Below are positions 52,801-62,939 of a stretch of 64,000 bases of DNA, piece by piece; positions within the stretch are counted from its first letter, which is position 1; the number at the start of each line of letters is the position of its first letter. Under the pieces are notes generated by a model. It saw nothing but the letters and a program-made list of their open reading frames with translations, had not been told where the DNA came from and made no database searches. Source of the DNA: Helopsaltes ochotensis. Taxonomy: Eukaryota > Chordata > Aves > Passeriformes > Locustellidae. The stretch spans positions 1-64,000 of the forward strand of contig VXBM01001914.1 in the NCBI GenBank assembly GCA_013400155.1, given 5' to 3'. The position numbers and the translations under genes were made by a program.

Positions 52801-55800
52801 CTGTGCTTTTTTCTAAGTTGAAAACTGTAGTTTTGTTTGAATACAGAGGAAGTCCTTTCTGTGGCTAATGAATGAATAAACTATGTTACTTCACTGTAAT
52901 ATCCCATACATTGTATTTTTGTACAATGTAACCTCTGTGTAATCTCTGCTGTGAATGTATTGGTTTTTAAAAACAAGACCTTGTATAACATGGATTCTTA
53001 GGTAATTTCTTGCTGCTTTCTTTGCTTCTTGAGATTCTGTATTAGCTAATAAATTATGCAGTTCCTGGTACAAGCTCCGTCTTACGTAGGAAAGGAAACA
53101 GATATCATTAAAAGATAGAAAAAGCAAATAATGTGAAACTGAAGGCCACAGGGCTGCTGAAAACAAATTGTGACTGATGCTGTTTGGCAGAACCGAATTC
53201 AGAGCTGACTTGGATGTGATGCTGTCACAGTGAATTCCACACAAATGGCATGAACATGAATAGAATTTGGGTTTGCCAAAATGTTTTTATAACTTGTTTC
53301 CTGGTAAAGTATGTATATTTATTGTTTTCCCATCACCAACTCAGCTTACTCTTTTAATGTGTGTGTGTCTAGACTGAAGAAAACACTAACAACATTTACA
53401 AGTGTAATACCTGATTGGCATCCACTTAACGCTGTTCATACTGGACTATGTAATAACTGTGGTAATGCATCTCAAAGACGACAGATGATCTTGGAAAAGT
53501 AAGTTTGAATATGTGAACTTAAAAGCAACATATATGAAGTTCTGAGACTTCACTTATTGAACCTATGACTTTTGAAACCAAACTCTTACTGTGGGTTTGC
53601 AGCAATTCTAAACCTTAAACTCTGATAAGTACTCACTTTTAAAGATTTTAGATCATTCTTAAAAGCTGAAATAGCAAATAGAGTTTACTAAACATGACAC
53701 AAAGCAGTGTTTAACATGCTGATCAGCACGTGTGTTTGAGCTAGGTCATAAATACTTAACTATCAGTAGTAAATACAGACAGCTGATATCCAGTGTCAAC
53801 CATTTCATAGCCCCTGCTGTGGATATAAGTTGTTTGATCGTTTGTTTACTTTTTTGACTTGGGAACAATGTCCCTTGCTACTGTGTTTATGGCATAGGGA
53901 TGTTTTTCTTCAACTTTTCCCAATTCCCCAAATCCCTTATTTGATGTTGTTTTTTTTTCCCTAATCTATAATTAAATGGACTATCCAATTGGGATATTCT
54001 TTTCCCTTTGCATTTACTGTGCAGTCTCAAGAGTCTGTGAGGAAGTAGAATAGTAAGGGCAGAACCACACACTCTTAGAGATGTCTTACTTTTTCATTAG
54101 GAACTTTTGCCACTGTTTTGTTGTAATAAACTGGTTCTTTGTTGTTTCTTTGTCAGACTCCCCGCAATATTAACGTTACATTTTGTGGAAGGCTTGCCAC
54201 ATAACAACCTGGAGAAATATTCGTTTCAATTTGAGGAAGACACCTACCAAATAACATCTGTTGTTCAGTACCAAACAGATAAGAAGCATTTCATAAGCTG
54301 GTCTTTGAATCCTGATGGTAAGAATCACAGAATGAGTCAGGTTGGAAGGGACCACATGGGGTCATCCAACTTCCCTGCTCAAGCAGGGTCACCCCAGAGC
54401 ACATGGCACAGGGTGGCATCCAGATGGTTCTTTCCTGTGAGGGACACTCCAAAAACCCTCTGGGCATTCTGTTCCAGTGTGCAGTCACTGCACAGTAAAA
54501 AAGTTCTTCCTCATGTTCAGGTGGAGCTTCCTGTGCATCAGTTTCTGCCTGTTGCCTCTTGTCCTATTTCCCAGCACCGCTGAGCAGAGCCTGGATCTGT
54601 CCTCTGACACCTCCCTCCAGATACTTACAGACACTGATGAGGTCCCCTCTCAGTCTTTTCTCAAGGCTGAGCAAGCCCAGCTCCATCAGTCTTTCCTCAT
54701 AAAAGAAGGAGATAAGATAGAGTTTATGGTTCTTATCTACCATATTTCATGAGTCTACATGAAATGTTTTCTGGGTTACTGCAGTAGTCTCAACTGTTGA
54801 TATCTAATAACAAAGATTCCTTTTGTCTGCATTCTAACCTTCGTATTAAAATGTTGCGAATAACTGAGGGGACTTGTTTCTCGGAGTGAAGGTTTTCAGT
54901 TGGTTTAACTGCACTGTGCTGTCTTACAGTGCATTTACTGGAAAAAGTAATTTGGCTGTAGAGTTTTCTTTCCCTTCATAACTTCGTAAAAGTTAAAAAA
55001 TGCAGTCTGACCATGACTGTGGAACAAATAGTACTGTTTATTTTTAAACCAGTGATTCATCCATTCTTGGCTGGAAGCAAGGTAACCTATGGAACTATGA
55101 GCAATTAATGAAGTTATTTTTTATATCTAAACTTTAGGGCACCTCAGGAGTAGGAGGCACAAATCCATGCTAGAAACATTACTAGTGGTAAGATAGTTGT
55201 ACCACTGGTGGAAGATCCATAATCAGAAAAGGTCAGAGGTGATATATTGATAATCATGCCTCTGTAGAGAGCATGGGATGCAGTCTTATGAAGTATAGTG
55301 ACAACATGAAAATTGTCTAAGTGATACTACCAGAGATAAAAAAGAAATGGGAAGAGGGAACAGCTTGGAATTGCCTAGTTGAGAACCTCCTATATGTTGT
55401 ATATATCTGTTTTAAAATTCTTGAAATTGTAAAATACTCTTTCCTGATCTATGAACAATTTGCAGGTGATGAGACAAGAGTATTAAAATATGCAGTTTCT
55501 TTTCAGCCCATGTACCTCCTACCCAGGCAATGAAAAGATCTACAGAGAAACCTAATTTGAGAGGTGGTTCTTAACTCACTTGTGAGGGTATTTTCAGACA
55601 AGATGTTTCAGCCAAAAAACACCCTTAGCTAGCTTTGTTTTATGGTTGACCTACTCTGACCTGTAATAATATTGCTGCAAGTTCTTCTTGTATTTAATCT
55701 TCTTACAGTGGAAGTCTCCCAGTTTTTCTGGCAAAAAAACCCCTTTATTTTCTGTTTGTCAGGGGACTGGGTTAATAAAAATACTTGACAAGTTTGAGGA

Positions 55801-57765
55801 TAGTGACTTCAGTTTTAAAAGTCTCTGAGTCTCTGCACTGGTTGCTATTTTTCAGGAACTTGGCTTGAATGTGATGATTTAAAGGGTCCATATTGCAAGA
55901 GACATAAAAGATTCGAAGTTCCTCCTTCAGAAATTCATATTGTTATGTGGGAGAAGAAAGCATCCCATGTACCAGAAGAAGTGCATTCACAGTTCCAAAG
56001 TAAAAAGAGTGAAGATTTTTCTCTTAATAATTTACATTCAAATTCCACAGTCTTGCATTGTGGTTTTGATAACACTGTCGGCAAAACACCCGCAGAACAC
56101 TACAAAGAGGATTCTGTGAGGACTCCAGAGAAGAAACAGCAGCAAGTAGCTGAGGACCAAAGTATTGTTCATCATGGTTTAGAAAATCTGGCAGATGGTG
56201 ATCTTCTAGCACTGATGCTTGAAGAAGCTCTAGTTGACTCAGAAGATAAATCGCTGCCTAACGGACGGATGATGGGGAATAACCTTCTTGATGGATGGGG
56301 CACGCCACAAGAGCAGGAACCAGCTTTTTCACTTGGCACTCCATATACAGGAGAGTTTGCTGGAACTAGTCTAGCTATGAACAATAAATCCATGTTACAT
56401 GAAAATTCCAGTATTTGCTTACCTCTAGAAGAGTTGAACCCAGTAAATATTACTCCTCCTGTGCCCAAAAAATGGGACCCTGGTTCATCTGACTCCTTGC
56501 CTTCTCAGTTAAATGACGGAACTAATTTAGCTAACAGAGAGCATGGATTAAATTCAGAACTAATGCTAAACAAGAAGTTTTTAGCTGTAGAAAATACTAT
56601 ACAAACATCACCTGACTTGAAAGATGCAAGCAAAACTGTAGTTAATTCTAAAGCTGATGGTTCTTCTGGTGCCAGAAATTCAGTTCAGCCCTCACACAAA
56701 GACCGAAAAGGAGGATTTGCAGGAAGCTGGGTAAAGAAATTATTAAGCAAGAATACTTCTTTTATGCCTTCAAGTGCCTCAGCTCTCAAGAACGAGAGAA
56801 GTTGCAAAACCCCCTCAGTGCACTCAGTGCAAAAAGTACATGAAGTTCTGCTGCCATTTAAGGGTGCAAGTAACTTTGGTGGATTTCAAAGCAGAGGTAC
56901 AAAGAAAACAACTGAGACCCCAAAGTTACTTGCTCCTCAGAGTAACAATACTCATCCTTTATCAAATTTCAAAGAATTTTCTCAAAGCACTTGTCTTCCA
57001 ACAGCAAATCATACCACTATTGTAGGTCCAGCTTGGACAAAGTCAGAAAGTACATTGGGTACCTCAGGTAAACTGACTCAGTTCCCTTCACCTGGCTATA
57101 ACTCTGGCAAGGCAGAAGAGTCAGACAGTGACAAAACAAAAAAACTTCGCCTTAAATTGTTAAAAAAACTTAATGCTAAAAAGAAGAAGTTGGCTTCACT
57201 GGATAGATTAGTGGAACAGATGAAACAGGAAAAACCTGTGAGTGGAGACATAAGCACCCCATTGCAGACTGAATCTCAAAATGACAGTGAATTATTGCAG
57301 AGCTTTTTAAGGGAGCTGCAGTATCAGATTGATGTCAGAGGTAATGAATCTGAATTTAATGCAAATGCTGTGCCAGGGTGCACTGGCAGAGATAATGCTG
57401 ATGAAATACTGGCGGACTTACTGTCCCCTACTTCGACTGTCACTTCCTTGGAAGCTCCAAAGAGCGAAGATGAGTGTATGTACATGGAAATGGTGCACAG
57501 CAGCGTGGCAGCGACCGCGCCTGATGAGAACACCAGTGTGCCACAGGCAGCCGTGACAAGTGAGGACCACAATTATTACAGTCCTGTAAAGGACACTAAT
57601 TCAGAGCTTGATGCAATAAGCAAAGAGTGTGTGAAAAAACTTTCTTTTGAAAGTCCTACAAGAAATGATATCCTTGAAGATCTGTTCTCAATTTCAGCAC
57701 CAAGCTCAATGGCAGGTGACATAGATTTACCTCATTTTGATGAAACTCTGTTTGGAACTTGGTAA
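46754..57765 (+). CDS. USPL1: USPL1, SUMO-specific isopeptidase (8 coding exons, spliced)
   Basis: Eight exons (46754-46852, 47397-47525, 48774-49431, 51546-51632, 52048-52177, 53373-53498, 54157-54317, 55856-57765) splice in phase to 3,300 nt, giving 1,099 residues; human USPL1 has about 1,092. The protein matches remembered USPL1 along its length: the MMD start, EYCPVCKEKG, QCIYPLG, CWLDCILSALVH, SFSWKFECVHCGHKYQ, VIPDWHPLNAVH, LHFVEGLP, GTWLECDDLKGP and a DLPHFDE C-terminus. Family knowledge: USPL1 is a cysteine protease of MEROPS family C98 that cleaves SUMO rather than ubiquitin and localises to Cajal bodies. The triad is visible as Cys242 (CWLDC), His454 (KHFISW) and Asp470 (LECDD). CxxC pairs at 358/361 and 394/397 are probably a structural zinc site (inference). 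The C-terminal ~630 residues are low-complexity and likely disordered, with a Lys-rich run near the end. Of the tandem ATGs, the first is taken because the family starts MMD. No stops or frameshifts are seen. Confidence 0.97.
47397..47525 (+). CDS. USPL1: USPL1 exon 3 (residues 34-76)
   Basis: The acceptor ends TTTTAG at 47396 and the donor is CAG|GTATTA at 47526. The 43 codons, phase 0 to 0, include EYCPVCKEKG and FQESIFLCENPQ. Cys46/Cys49 and Cys72/Cys77 (the last in exon 4) form a likely metal-binding pair (inference). The visible plus-strand ATG reading frame over this segment is a shadow frame. Confidence 0.95.
48541..48677 (+). mobile_element. CR1 LINE 3' end in USPL1 intron 3
   Basis: The plus strand reads GGTGTCCCTGCCCATGGCAG, AACTGGGTGGTCTGTAAGG and ends CCATTTTATGATTATGTGATTC, the sense-strand CR1 terminus with its degenerate 8-mer tail. 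It sits about 100 bp before exon 4. Confidence 0.93.
48774..49431 (+). CDS. USPL1: USPL1 exon 4 with catalytic cysteine (residues 77-296)
   Basis: The acceptor TTTCCTTTAG ends at 48773 and the donor is G|GTGAGT at 49432, with outgoing phase 1. The exon begins CIYPLG, passes through a poorly conserved polar linker (residues ~95-220) and ends in the conserved CWLDCILSALVHLE segment with catalytic Cys242, followed by LVTKYNQA. The linker has nuclear-signal-like basic patches (KKRK, SKKAR). Confidence 0.96.
49432..51545 (+). other. USPL1 intron 4
   Basis: 2.1 kb with no repeat or coding signal recognised. The 70-codon plus frame at 49710-49922 has no homology that I recognise. Confidence 0.8.
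51546..51632 (+). CDS. USPL1: USPL1 exon 5
   Basis: The acceptor TTCTTTAG ends at 51545 and the donor is GGTAAGTAA with GT at 51633. The 87 nt run phase 1 to 1. Translation includes ESQLNEIRNIMFKELQPQL, matching the family's helical segment between the catalytic Cys and the zinc-binding part. Confidence 0.92.
52048..52177 (+). CDS. USPL1: USPL1 exon 6 (first CxxC)
   Basis: The acceptor ends GAAG at 52047 and the donor is CCG|GTGAGA at 52178. The 130 nt run phase 1 to 2. It encodes MENPVFALQLLLQ, then EKLFLHSFSWKFECVHCGHKYQ with Cys358-x2-Cys361. Confidence 0.94.
53373..53498 (+). CDS. USPL1: USPL1 exon 7 (second CxxC)
   Basis: The acceptor follows a short GT run, GTGTGTGTCTAG ending at 53372, an unusual purine-interrupted tract. 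The donor is AA|GTAAGT at 53499. The 126 nt run phase 2 to 2. It encodes FTSVIPDWHPLNAVHTG and LCNNCGN with Cys394-x2-Cys397. Confidence 0.94.
54157..54317 (+). CDS. USPL1: USPL1 exon 8 with catalytic histidine
   Basis: The acceptor TTTCTTTGTCAG ends at 54156 and the donor is G|GTAAGAATC at 54318. The 161 nt run phase 2 to 1. It encodes ILTLHFVEGLP, the strand region YQITSVVQYQ and KHFISWSLNPDG with His454. A CR1 copy begins within a few bases of the donor. Confidence 0.95.
54322..54710 (-). mobile_element. CR1 LINE 3' fragment abutting the USPL1 exon 8 donor
   Basis: The plus strand reads AATCACAGAATGAGTCAGG, TTGGAAGGGACCACATGGG, then AAAAGTTCTTCCTCATGTTC and GATGAGGTCCCCTCTCAGTC, the reverse-complement layout of a CR1 subfamily. 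The LINE terminus begins 4-5 bp into intron 8. Confidence 0.93.
55856..57765 (+). CDS. USPL1: USPL1 exon 9, terminal coding exon (residues 464-1099)
   Basis: The acceptor TATTTTTCAG ends at 55855 and the stop is TAA at 57763-57765. The 1,910 nt open frame starts GTWLECDDLKGP with catalytic Asp470, then RFEVPPSEIHIVMWE, which closes the protease domain. The rest is a long polar tail with a FAGSWVKKLLSK block (human FVGSWVKGLISR), a Lys/Leu-rich block (KKLRLKLLKKLNAKKKKL) and the conserved DLPHFDETLF end. Confidence 0.97.
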
Positions 57766-58580
57766 ATACTCAGTTTCTTGGGGTTTTTTTCAGTATTATG
57801 TATATCTTGAAACAAAGCACTACTAAATTATATTTTATAACTAGTTTAATTGCACACTGGCTGTACTTGAACAATTTACACGTGAGGTATTTTTTTTTCT
57901 TAATATTTTATTGTAACAAGCAAATCAGGGTTTAATGAATTTTATTTTTCTGGGAAACAGTTATTTTGGCAGTCAGATATGATGATGATTTTTAATTAAA
58001 AGCTCCTATGAGTCTTAATATTTGCCGCTTTTAATATGAAAAACTTCCATACTCTAGTGAGTTTGAAAAACAATCAAGTTCTGTAGTCTTGATGATGTAA
58101 GAAATACTAATTATGTAGCAGTGGTTTTATAGGACCACTCAACTCCTGAAGTTATTTTGTCCAACATTTAAATTTTTTTTAATTACCTTCTGTAATTAGG
58201 GAATTTTGCATCCTCTGATATGAAGATCATTTGTAACATAAACTTGAGGCTGCCATTCTGCTAGGCTGGCACTCAACTCCTTACAGAATTACTGTTCTAC
58301 TGTTCTACAAGCTCATGCTGATGTATACACACCCCTTTGATCCAAGAAAAGATGTATACATGGTAGAAATTTTCCTATTTAAAAGTTATAGCACCTACTG
58401 AGTTTTTATCCTGAGCAACTGCAAATATAACGTGGTAGAATATCTGAGCCAGGTTATTTTTTTAAGTAGAATTAGTAAGATTCAGTCCAGCGTTTGCATC
58501 ACTAAGAAAAAATATCAGATGTACATGTTACTTTTTTCATAGCTGCAAAAACATTTAATAAAAGAAAGGTTTCTTAGAAA
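57766..58580 (+). other. USPL1: USPL1 3' UTR, proximal
   Basis: AT-rich sequence after the stop. There is an ATTAAA at 57995-58000 and an AATAAA at 58557-58562, the latter followed by a T/G-rich stretch (TGTAGGTT, TGTTGTC). The AATAAA is the best-placed proximal poly(A) site. The true end is not determined by sequence alone. Confidence 0.55.
58557..58562 (+). terminator. Candidate USPL1 poly(A) signal, proximal
   Basis: AATAAA, about 790 bp after the stop codon, with a GU-rich downstream element within 60 bp. Confidence 0.5.
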
Positions 58581-58599
58581 TAATTTAACTGTAGGTTAA

Positions 58600-60200
58600 T
58601 GCCTCTTACTGTTGTCACTTGGAGTTTTTCATGACTCAGGCAGTGCATCCCCGACCATATGTGAGATGCCAAGGAGAGAGGCAAGGTCAGTAGGAAGAAA
58701 GTAATGGAAAAATGTAGCAAGACAGCAGTGATTAAGCAGAGGGATTCACACCTTGGTGTTTCTGGATTTGTATAGCTTTCATTTTGCTAGATTGGAGTCC
58801 TTTTTAAATGCATTGATACAAAGCTGAGGGTATTATATAACAAGTTAGATTAGCTGTATGTTTTTCTTTTTCTTGGAATTAAGAAGGATTTTATCAACAG
58901 GTGTTTATATCAGACGTTTTTAGAGGTGTTCTGCATTTTTTCATTGTTTTAGTTCCAAAAACCAAAACATTAAATGCTCAGTCTTATTTTTCCAGTAGAT
59001 GCAGTTGAACATAATGCTATTATAAGGCATGGCTACAGATTCTAATGGTTCTGGATTGTTTGAACTAGGTTTAAAAAGCATTTGAAAAACTGTCAGTGGC
59101 CCTGAACTCGCAGTGTCAACTTACTTCTGCTGCAATTGGGTACATTGTTATCAAACTCATATTTCCAGCAGTGAATGTTTTCATTCTTGAAATTTAACTT
59201 ATGGTGAAGAACTTGAGTTTCTCCTTTGTTTTAAATACTGTAGTTGGTATTGTTACAATAGAAAACAAATGGATTCTGAATGTTAAGGGCTGGTGTACTG
59301 CTTATGAAATGTTCGCCCATTTGTGAATTCCCTAATTAAAACAAACAAAAAAAAAGCTGACCAAAATGAGAGTTTGATTGTCTATGAATGGGTTGCAATG
59401 ACCTGCAGCTGTGACATGGGAGCTCCTTCACCACTGGCTTGAATACAGCACATACCCAGAGGTGAGTAAAGCAGCGAGCCCAGGGTTGGTTGTGCAGAAT
59501 GCACAGGGCAACAGGAGGAAGAGATCCTCAGAGGATGAGGAGGGTCTGCTGGAGAGGTTTGTAATGAGGTTCATAGCAGAGGAGGGAGGGTGTGGAGGCA
59601 CACCTGCTGTGCAGATACAACTAGACAGAAGCAAAGACCTCTGGTCACCACTGGAACCCCCTCCACAGACTGAAGGTAGGAGTGTTGGGTCTGCAGCTGC
59701 GTGGGATTTACTGTGGGTACAGGTGTATATATAGAAGCTCCAACAGCAAACAGATAGCACTTGGTATTATAGGTATGAAAATAAATCTGTTGGTTCTGCA
59801 TGTTCCTGGCTGCCTTTTTTCTGAAACAGAAAACTGGAGATGATGCAGTGCAGATTTGTTTGGTTCCATAAATGTTTTACTGCCTCCGTTCCTCTGTAAG
59901 TGAGAATTCAGCTGAGGTAGAATGAAAATCCCATGACCAAAGAAACTGGTTGGAATTTGAAATGTTACTGGGTGTTTTATATTAAGAGTAATTTTTAAAT
60001 GTAGCTCTTAATTTGCATGAAGAGAATACAAAGTATCGTAGTAGTTTTCTGTCAGCTGGAAATACACCAGGTGGGCATATAGCAGGTACAGGTAGTGATA
60101 AGAAGCTGGCCACTCTATTACAGAGGTTTTATCAGTGTTCTAGGGTAAATTTCCTAAAGTCTAATGGTTTTGAGCACTGCCATCTTCACCGCTAAACCGT
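58600..60200. other. Downstream of USPL1; GC-richer patch at 59.41-59.73 kb
   Basis: Mostly AT-rich. A purine-rich patch encodes a 107-codon plus frame from an ATG at 59411 (contains GNRRKRSSEDEEGLLERF). It has no recognised family and a TATATATA directly after it. It is either 3'UTR if the distal poly(A) site is used, or an unknown repeat. Confidence 0.35.
59780..59785 (+). terminator. Candidate USPL1 poly(A) signal, distal
   Basis: AATAAA followed at once by TCTGTTGGTTCTG, a good GU-rich element. It would give a 2-kb 3' UTR containing the 59.4-59.7 kb GC-rich stretch. It is an alternative to the proximal site. Confidence 0.35.
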
Positions 60201-60204
60201 GTCC

Positions 60205-60930
60205 CCAAATGCCACAACTTCATTTTTTGAACACTTCAGGGATGGTGACTCCACCACTTCCCTGGGCAGTCTCTTCCAGTTCCTAACCATCCTTTCAGAG
60301 AGATTTTTCCTAACATCCAATCTAACCTCCCATGGCACAACTTGAAACCATTTCCTCTCCTGTCTCTTACTACCTAGGAGAAAAGGCCTGTTCCCACCTG
60401 GCTACACTCTCTTTTCAAGTAGTTGTAGAGAGCAATAAGGTCCCCCCTGAGCCTCCTTTTCTCCAGGCTAAACACCCTCAGCTGCTCCTCATCAGTCTTG
60501 CACTCCAGACCCTTCCCCAGCTCCGTTCCCCTTCTCCGAACATGCTCCAGCACCCCAGGGTCCTTGTGTCCAGAACTGGACACAGAACTTGAGGTGTGGC
60601 CTCACCAGTGCTGAGTACAGGGAGAGAATCCCTGTCCTGGTCCTGCTGGCCACACTACTCATGATAGAGGCCAGGATGCCATTGGCCTTGGCCACCTGGG
60701 CACAGCTGCCTCATGTACAGCTGTCACTGACCAGCACCCCCAGGTCCTTTTCTGCTGGGCAGCTTTCCAGCCATTGCCCTCTGTCCGTCTGTAGCACTGC
60801 CTGGGGCTGCAGGACCCAGCACTCGGCCTTGTTGAACCTCACAAAGCTGGCCTCAGCCCTTCAATCCAGCCTGTCCAGATCCCTCTGCAGTGTTGTTAGT
60901 CTGTGTCGGCTGATTTGGGAAAGGCATAAT
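60205..60930 (-). mobile_element. CR1 LINE with reverse-transcriptase C-terminal remnant
   Basis: Minus-strand frames contain YSALVRPHLKFCVQFW and SLEKRRLRGDLIALYNYLK, diagnostic of the CR1 ORF2 C-terminus, followed by a 3'UTR-like segment. Upstream CR1 sequence extends to about 60930 (equivalent of GTGAGGTTCAACAAGGCC). Frameshifts and stops break the ORF. Confidence 0.95.
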
Positions 60931-61850
60931 TGTGGCACTCAGGCATCAGCTCTGCAGAGATGGTGCCATGATTCATATCTTACTACTGGATACATTCGAA
61001 CACTTCTTATAACACAGTAAAGGGTGAAAAACAGGGCTGCCTTCTGGCATCCTGCCTGCAATAAACCAACACACCTGCAAAGGAGCTGCCTGGATGGATT
61101 TCTATCTATATACCTGCTAGAGCACTGTTCAAGAAATCTACTGTGGAGCTGATTGCAAATCTGATTTTGATCTTGATGTTTTTCATGGCTGACTATTGCC
61201 ATTTATTCTTCCATCACTGTTTTTTTTGCTTTACGTGATTATTCCCTTCCTGACAATATATCAGCGAGAGCCATTGTGTCTTGTCTGTGTTCCTTTTGCA
61301 AAGGTAAGCAGCTGCTCTTCATGTGAGCCCCTTCGTGCTCAGAGAAAAGCACATTGCCTTTCGAGCAGCTTATGCTCAAAAGCGTGTGCTGTGCTTTGAA
61401 GTCCACCGGGATTCGGTCTCGGAGTGGAAGAACTTCCAGTCTAAGTATAAATGCAGCCAGAGCAAGAGAGAAGAGAGAGTTAGTGGGGTGACGAGGCTGG
61501 AGTTTGAGGCATTTTTAGTTTTACACTGCTGTGCACAAACATCGTGCGGTTGTTTGCCAGGGAGCTGCTGCAGCCGCACAGCCACAGGGCTCACAAAGGA
61601 GAGGAAATGCGGGGAAAGAAAGTGGAAGGAAGTAGGGACCGGGTGTCTCCAGCCTACGTTTTCGAGGAAGAGGCCGAAGAAACCCTCAGGAGATGTTTCT
61701 CCCCCAACCTGGGTCTATATCGCTCCTTCTACGGAAGTTAATATCTAAAGGGACTTCTGTAATGCCCACGGCAAGTGCTTGTGGTTTTTGTCCCAAGTTT
61801 TCTGATGATGTTCAGACCGTTTCAGCTGAGGCTCTTTTCCCCTCCTCTGG
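60931..61850. other. Intergenic, one 141-codon plus frame
   Basis: The frame 61323-61748 (includes AYAQKRVLCFEVHRDSVSEW) is open across moderately GC-rich sequence. TATAAATG occurs near 61446. No splice sites or homology support it as a gene. Confidence 0.3.
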
Positions 61851-62080
61851 GCGATCTTTCCAGGAAAAAAACATGCGTTTCCCGACGGGTTCGTGCATCG
61901 GAATGAGGCAAAGGTTCAGCACAGCCCCCAGCCCTGTCCCTGCTGCTCCCTCCCGGCGCCGGAGCAGCCCCGGAGGCCGCTCGCCCTCTCCCACTGCCGG
62001 GCGGGGCTGTGCCGCACGCGGCCGCCGCCGCGCTCTGAAAAAGGAAGCAGGAAGCGCGTCCACGGTGACACGGGAAGGGG

Positions 62081-62087
62081 AAAAAAA
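62081..62087 (-). terminator. Pol III terminator of tRNA-Val
   Basis: Seven A on the plus strand, i.e. T7 on the transcribed-sense minus strand, six bases after the tRNA 3' end. Confidence 0.9.
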
Positions 62088-62093
62088 GCCTGG

Positions 62094-62166
62094 TGTTTCC
62101 GCCCGGTTTCGAACCGGGGACCTTTCGCGTGTTAGGCGAACGTGATAACCACTACACTACGGAAAC
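62094..62166 (-). tRNA. tRNA-Val (anticodon AAC)
   Basis: The reverse strand reads GTTTCCGTAGTGTAGTGG (5' acceptor and A box), anticodon loop CCTAACAC, and GGTTCGAAACC (B box/T arm), ending in an acceptor strand that pairs as GTTTCCG/CGGAAAC with discriminator A. Its length is 73 nt and it is a near-textbook vertebrate tRNA-Val-AAC with no mismatch seen in the stems I checked. A T7 run follows. Confidence 0.97.
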
Positions 62167-62397
62167 TCCCCTTGTGTATGGGCTTTCCTGCAGTCCCCCT
62201 TGGCTAATAGGACGGAGCACCCGGAACCCCGCTGCGAGCACATGCTGCGGGTGAAATTCCTGTCGGTGGGGCGGGAGGAGCGAGGTCCCGGAGCCAAAAG
62301 CGAGTCTCGGGCAGTTCCCACCGGTATAAAGGCGGCGCGGGCCGGTTACAGCCGCCGCCTGTTACAGGAGGGAAGGAAAAAGCACCTGGCGCACCAC

Positions 62398-62403
62398 AAA
62401 AAA
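62398..62403 (-). terminator. Pol III terminator of tRNA-Asn
   Basis: T6 on the minus strand, about 10 bases after the tRNA 3' end. Confidence 0.88.
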
Positions 62404-62412
62404 GTCGCACCC

Positions 62413-62429
62413 CGTCCCTGGGTGGGCTC

Positions 62430-62480
<51 letters not shown>

Positions 62481-62486
62481 AGAGAC
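62413..62486 (-). tRNA. tRNA-Asn (anticodon GTT)
   Basis: The reverse strand reads GTCTCTGTGGCGCAATCGG (A box), anticodon loop CTGTTAA, GGTTCGAGCC (B box) and ends in an acceptor strand pairing GTCTCTG/CAGGGAC with discriminator G. It is 74 nt with the expected vertebrate tRNA-Asn-GTT structure. It lies 246 bp from tRNA-Val in the same orientation. Confidence 0.97.
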
Positions 62487-62644
62487 GCGCTGCGCATGGT
62501 GCTCGCCGAGGCATGGCTGGTTCCCGTGGCGGCTGGGGCGGGCTTTGTGCTCCTTTGTGTTCCTGCTGCTCCCCGCTCCTTCCGCGGGCTGCGTGGGTTG
62601 GGGCTGTTAAGCACCAGCTTTGGGGCTCGATTGCTTTTTTATTC

Positions 62645-62735
62645 TGAAAAACGGTACTTCCTTTGCTTTCCTTTTTGCTTTCCTTTTTGCTTTCTCTGTT
62701 GTTTTCTCTGTGGCCTTTTCTGTTTGCTTTCCTGA
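62645..62735. repeat. Pyrimidine-rich degenerate repeat
   Basis: Repeated TTTGCTTTCCTTTT and TTTTCTCTGT units between tRNA-Asn and the 62.94-kb candidate exon. They produce spurious Phe/Cys-rich and Lys-rich frames. Confidence 0.8.
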
Positions 62736-62939
62736 GGGAGTGGACAAGCAGAAAAATGTAGTGGTTGGAGTTCTCCCTGTCGGTGCAAATGGGAGGCTGA
62801 CAGCTGCTCTCCGAGACAGCTCAGCTGGCAAAAGGAAACTCTTAACAGTATGTGCCAAGGACGAGGAAGGCAAAAATTGACATTGCCCTGTTATTAAGGT
62901 GGTCAAGGGATCCAACATCTTTCTTTCTCATAATTACAG

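Larger units (their letters stand above)
61850..62600. other. GC-rich island around the two tRNA genes
   Basis: Dense CG dinucleotides on both sides of and between the tRNAs, in contrast with AT-rich flanks. Several long frames cross it on both strands, but they run through the tRNAs and are composition artefacts. Confidence 0.6.

Noticed and set aside
54107..54583. 158-codon plus frame spanning USPL1 exon 8 and beyond
   Set aside because: Only 54157-54317 is coding exon. The rest is read-through into intron 8 and the antisense of a CR1.
61693..62614. Long Arg/Pro/Ala-rich frames (80-150 codons) around the tRNAs
   Set aside because: They run through the tRNA genes and reflect GC-rich composition.
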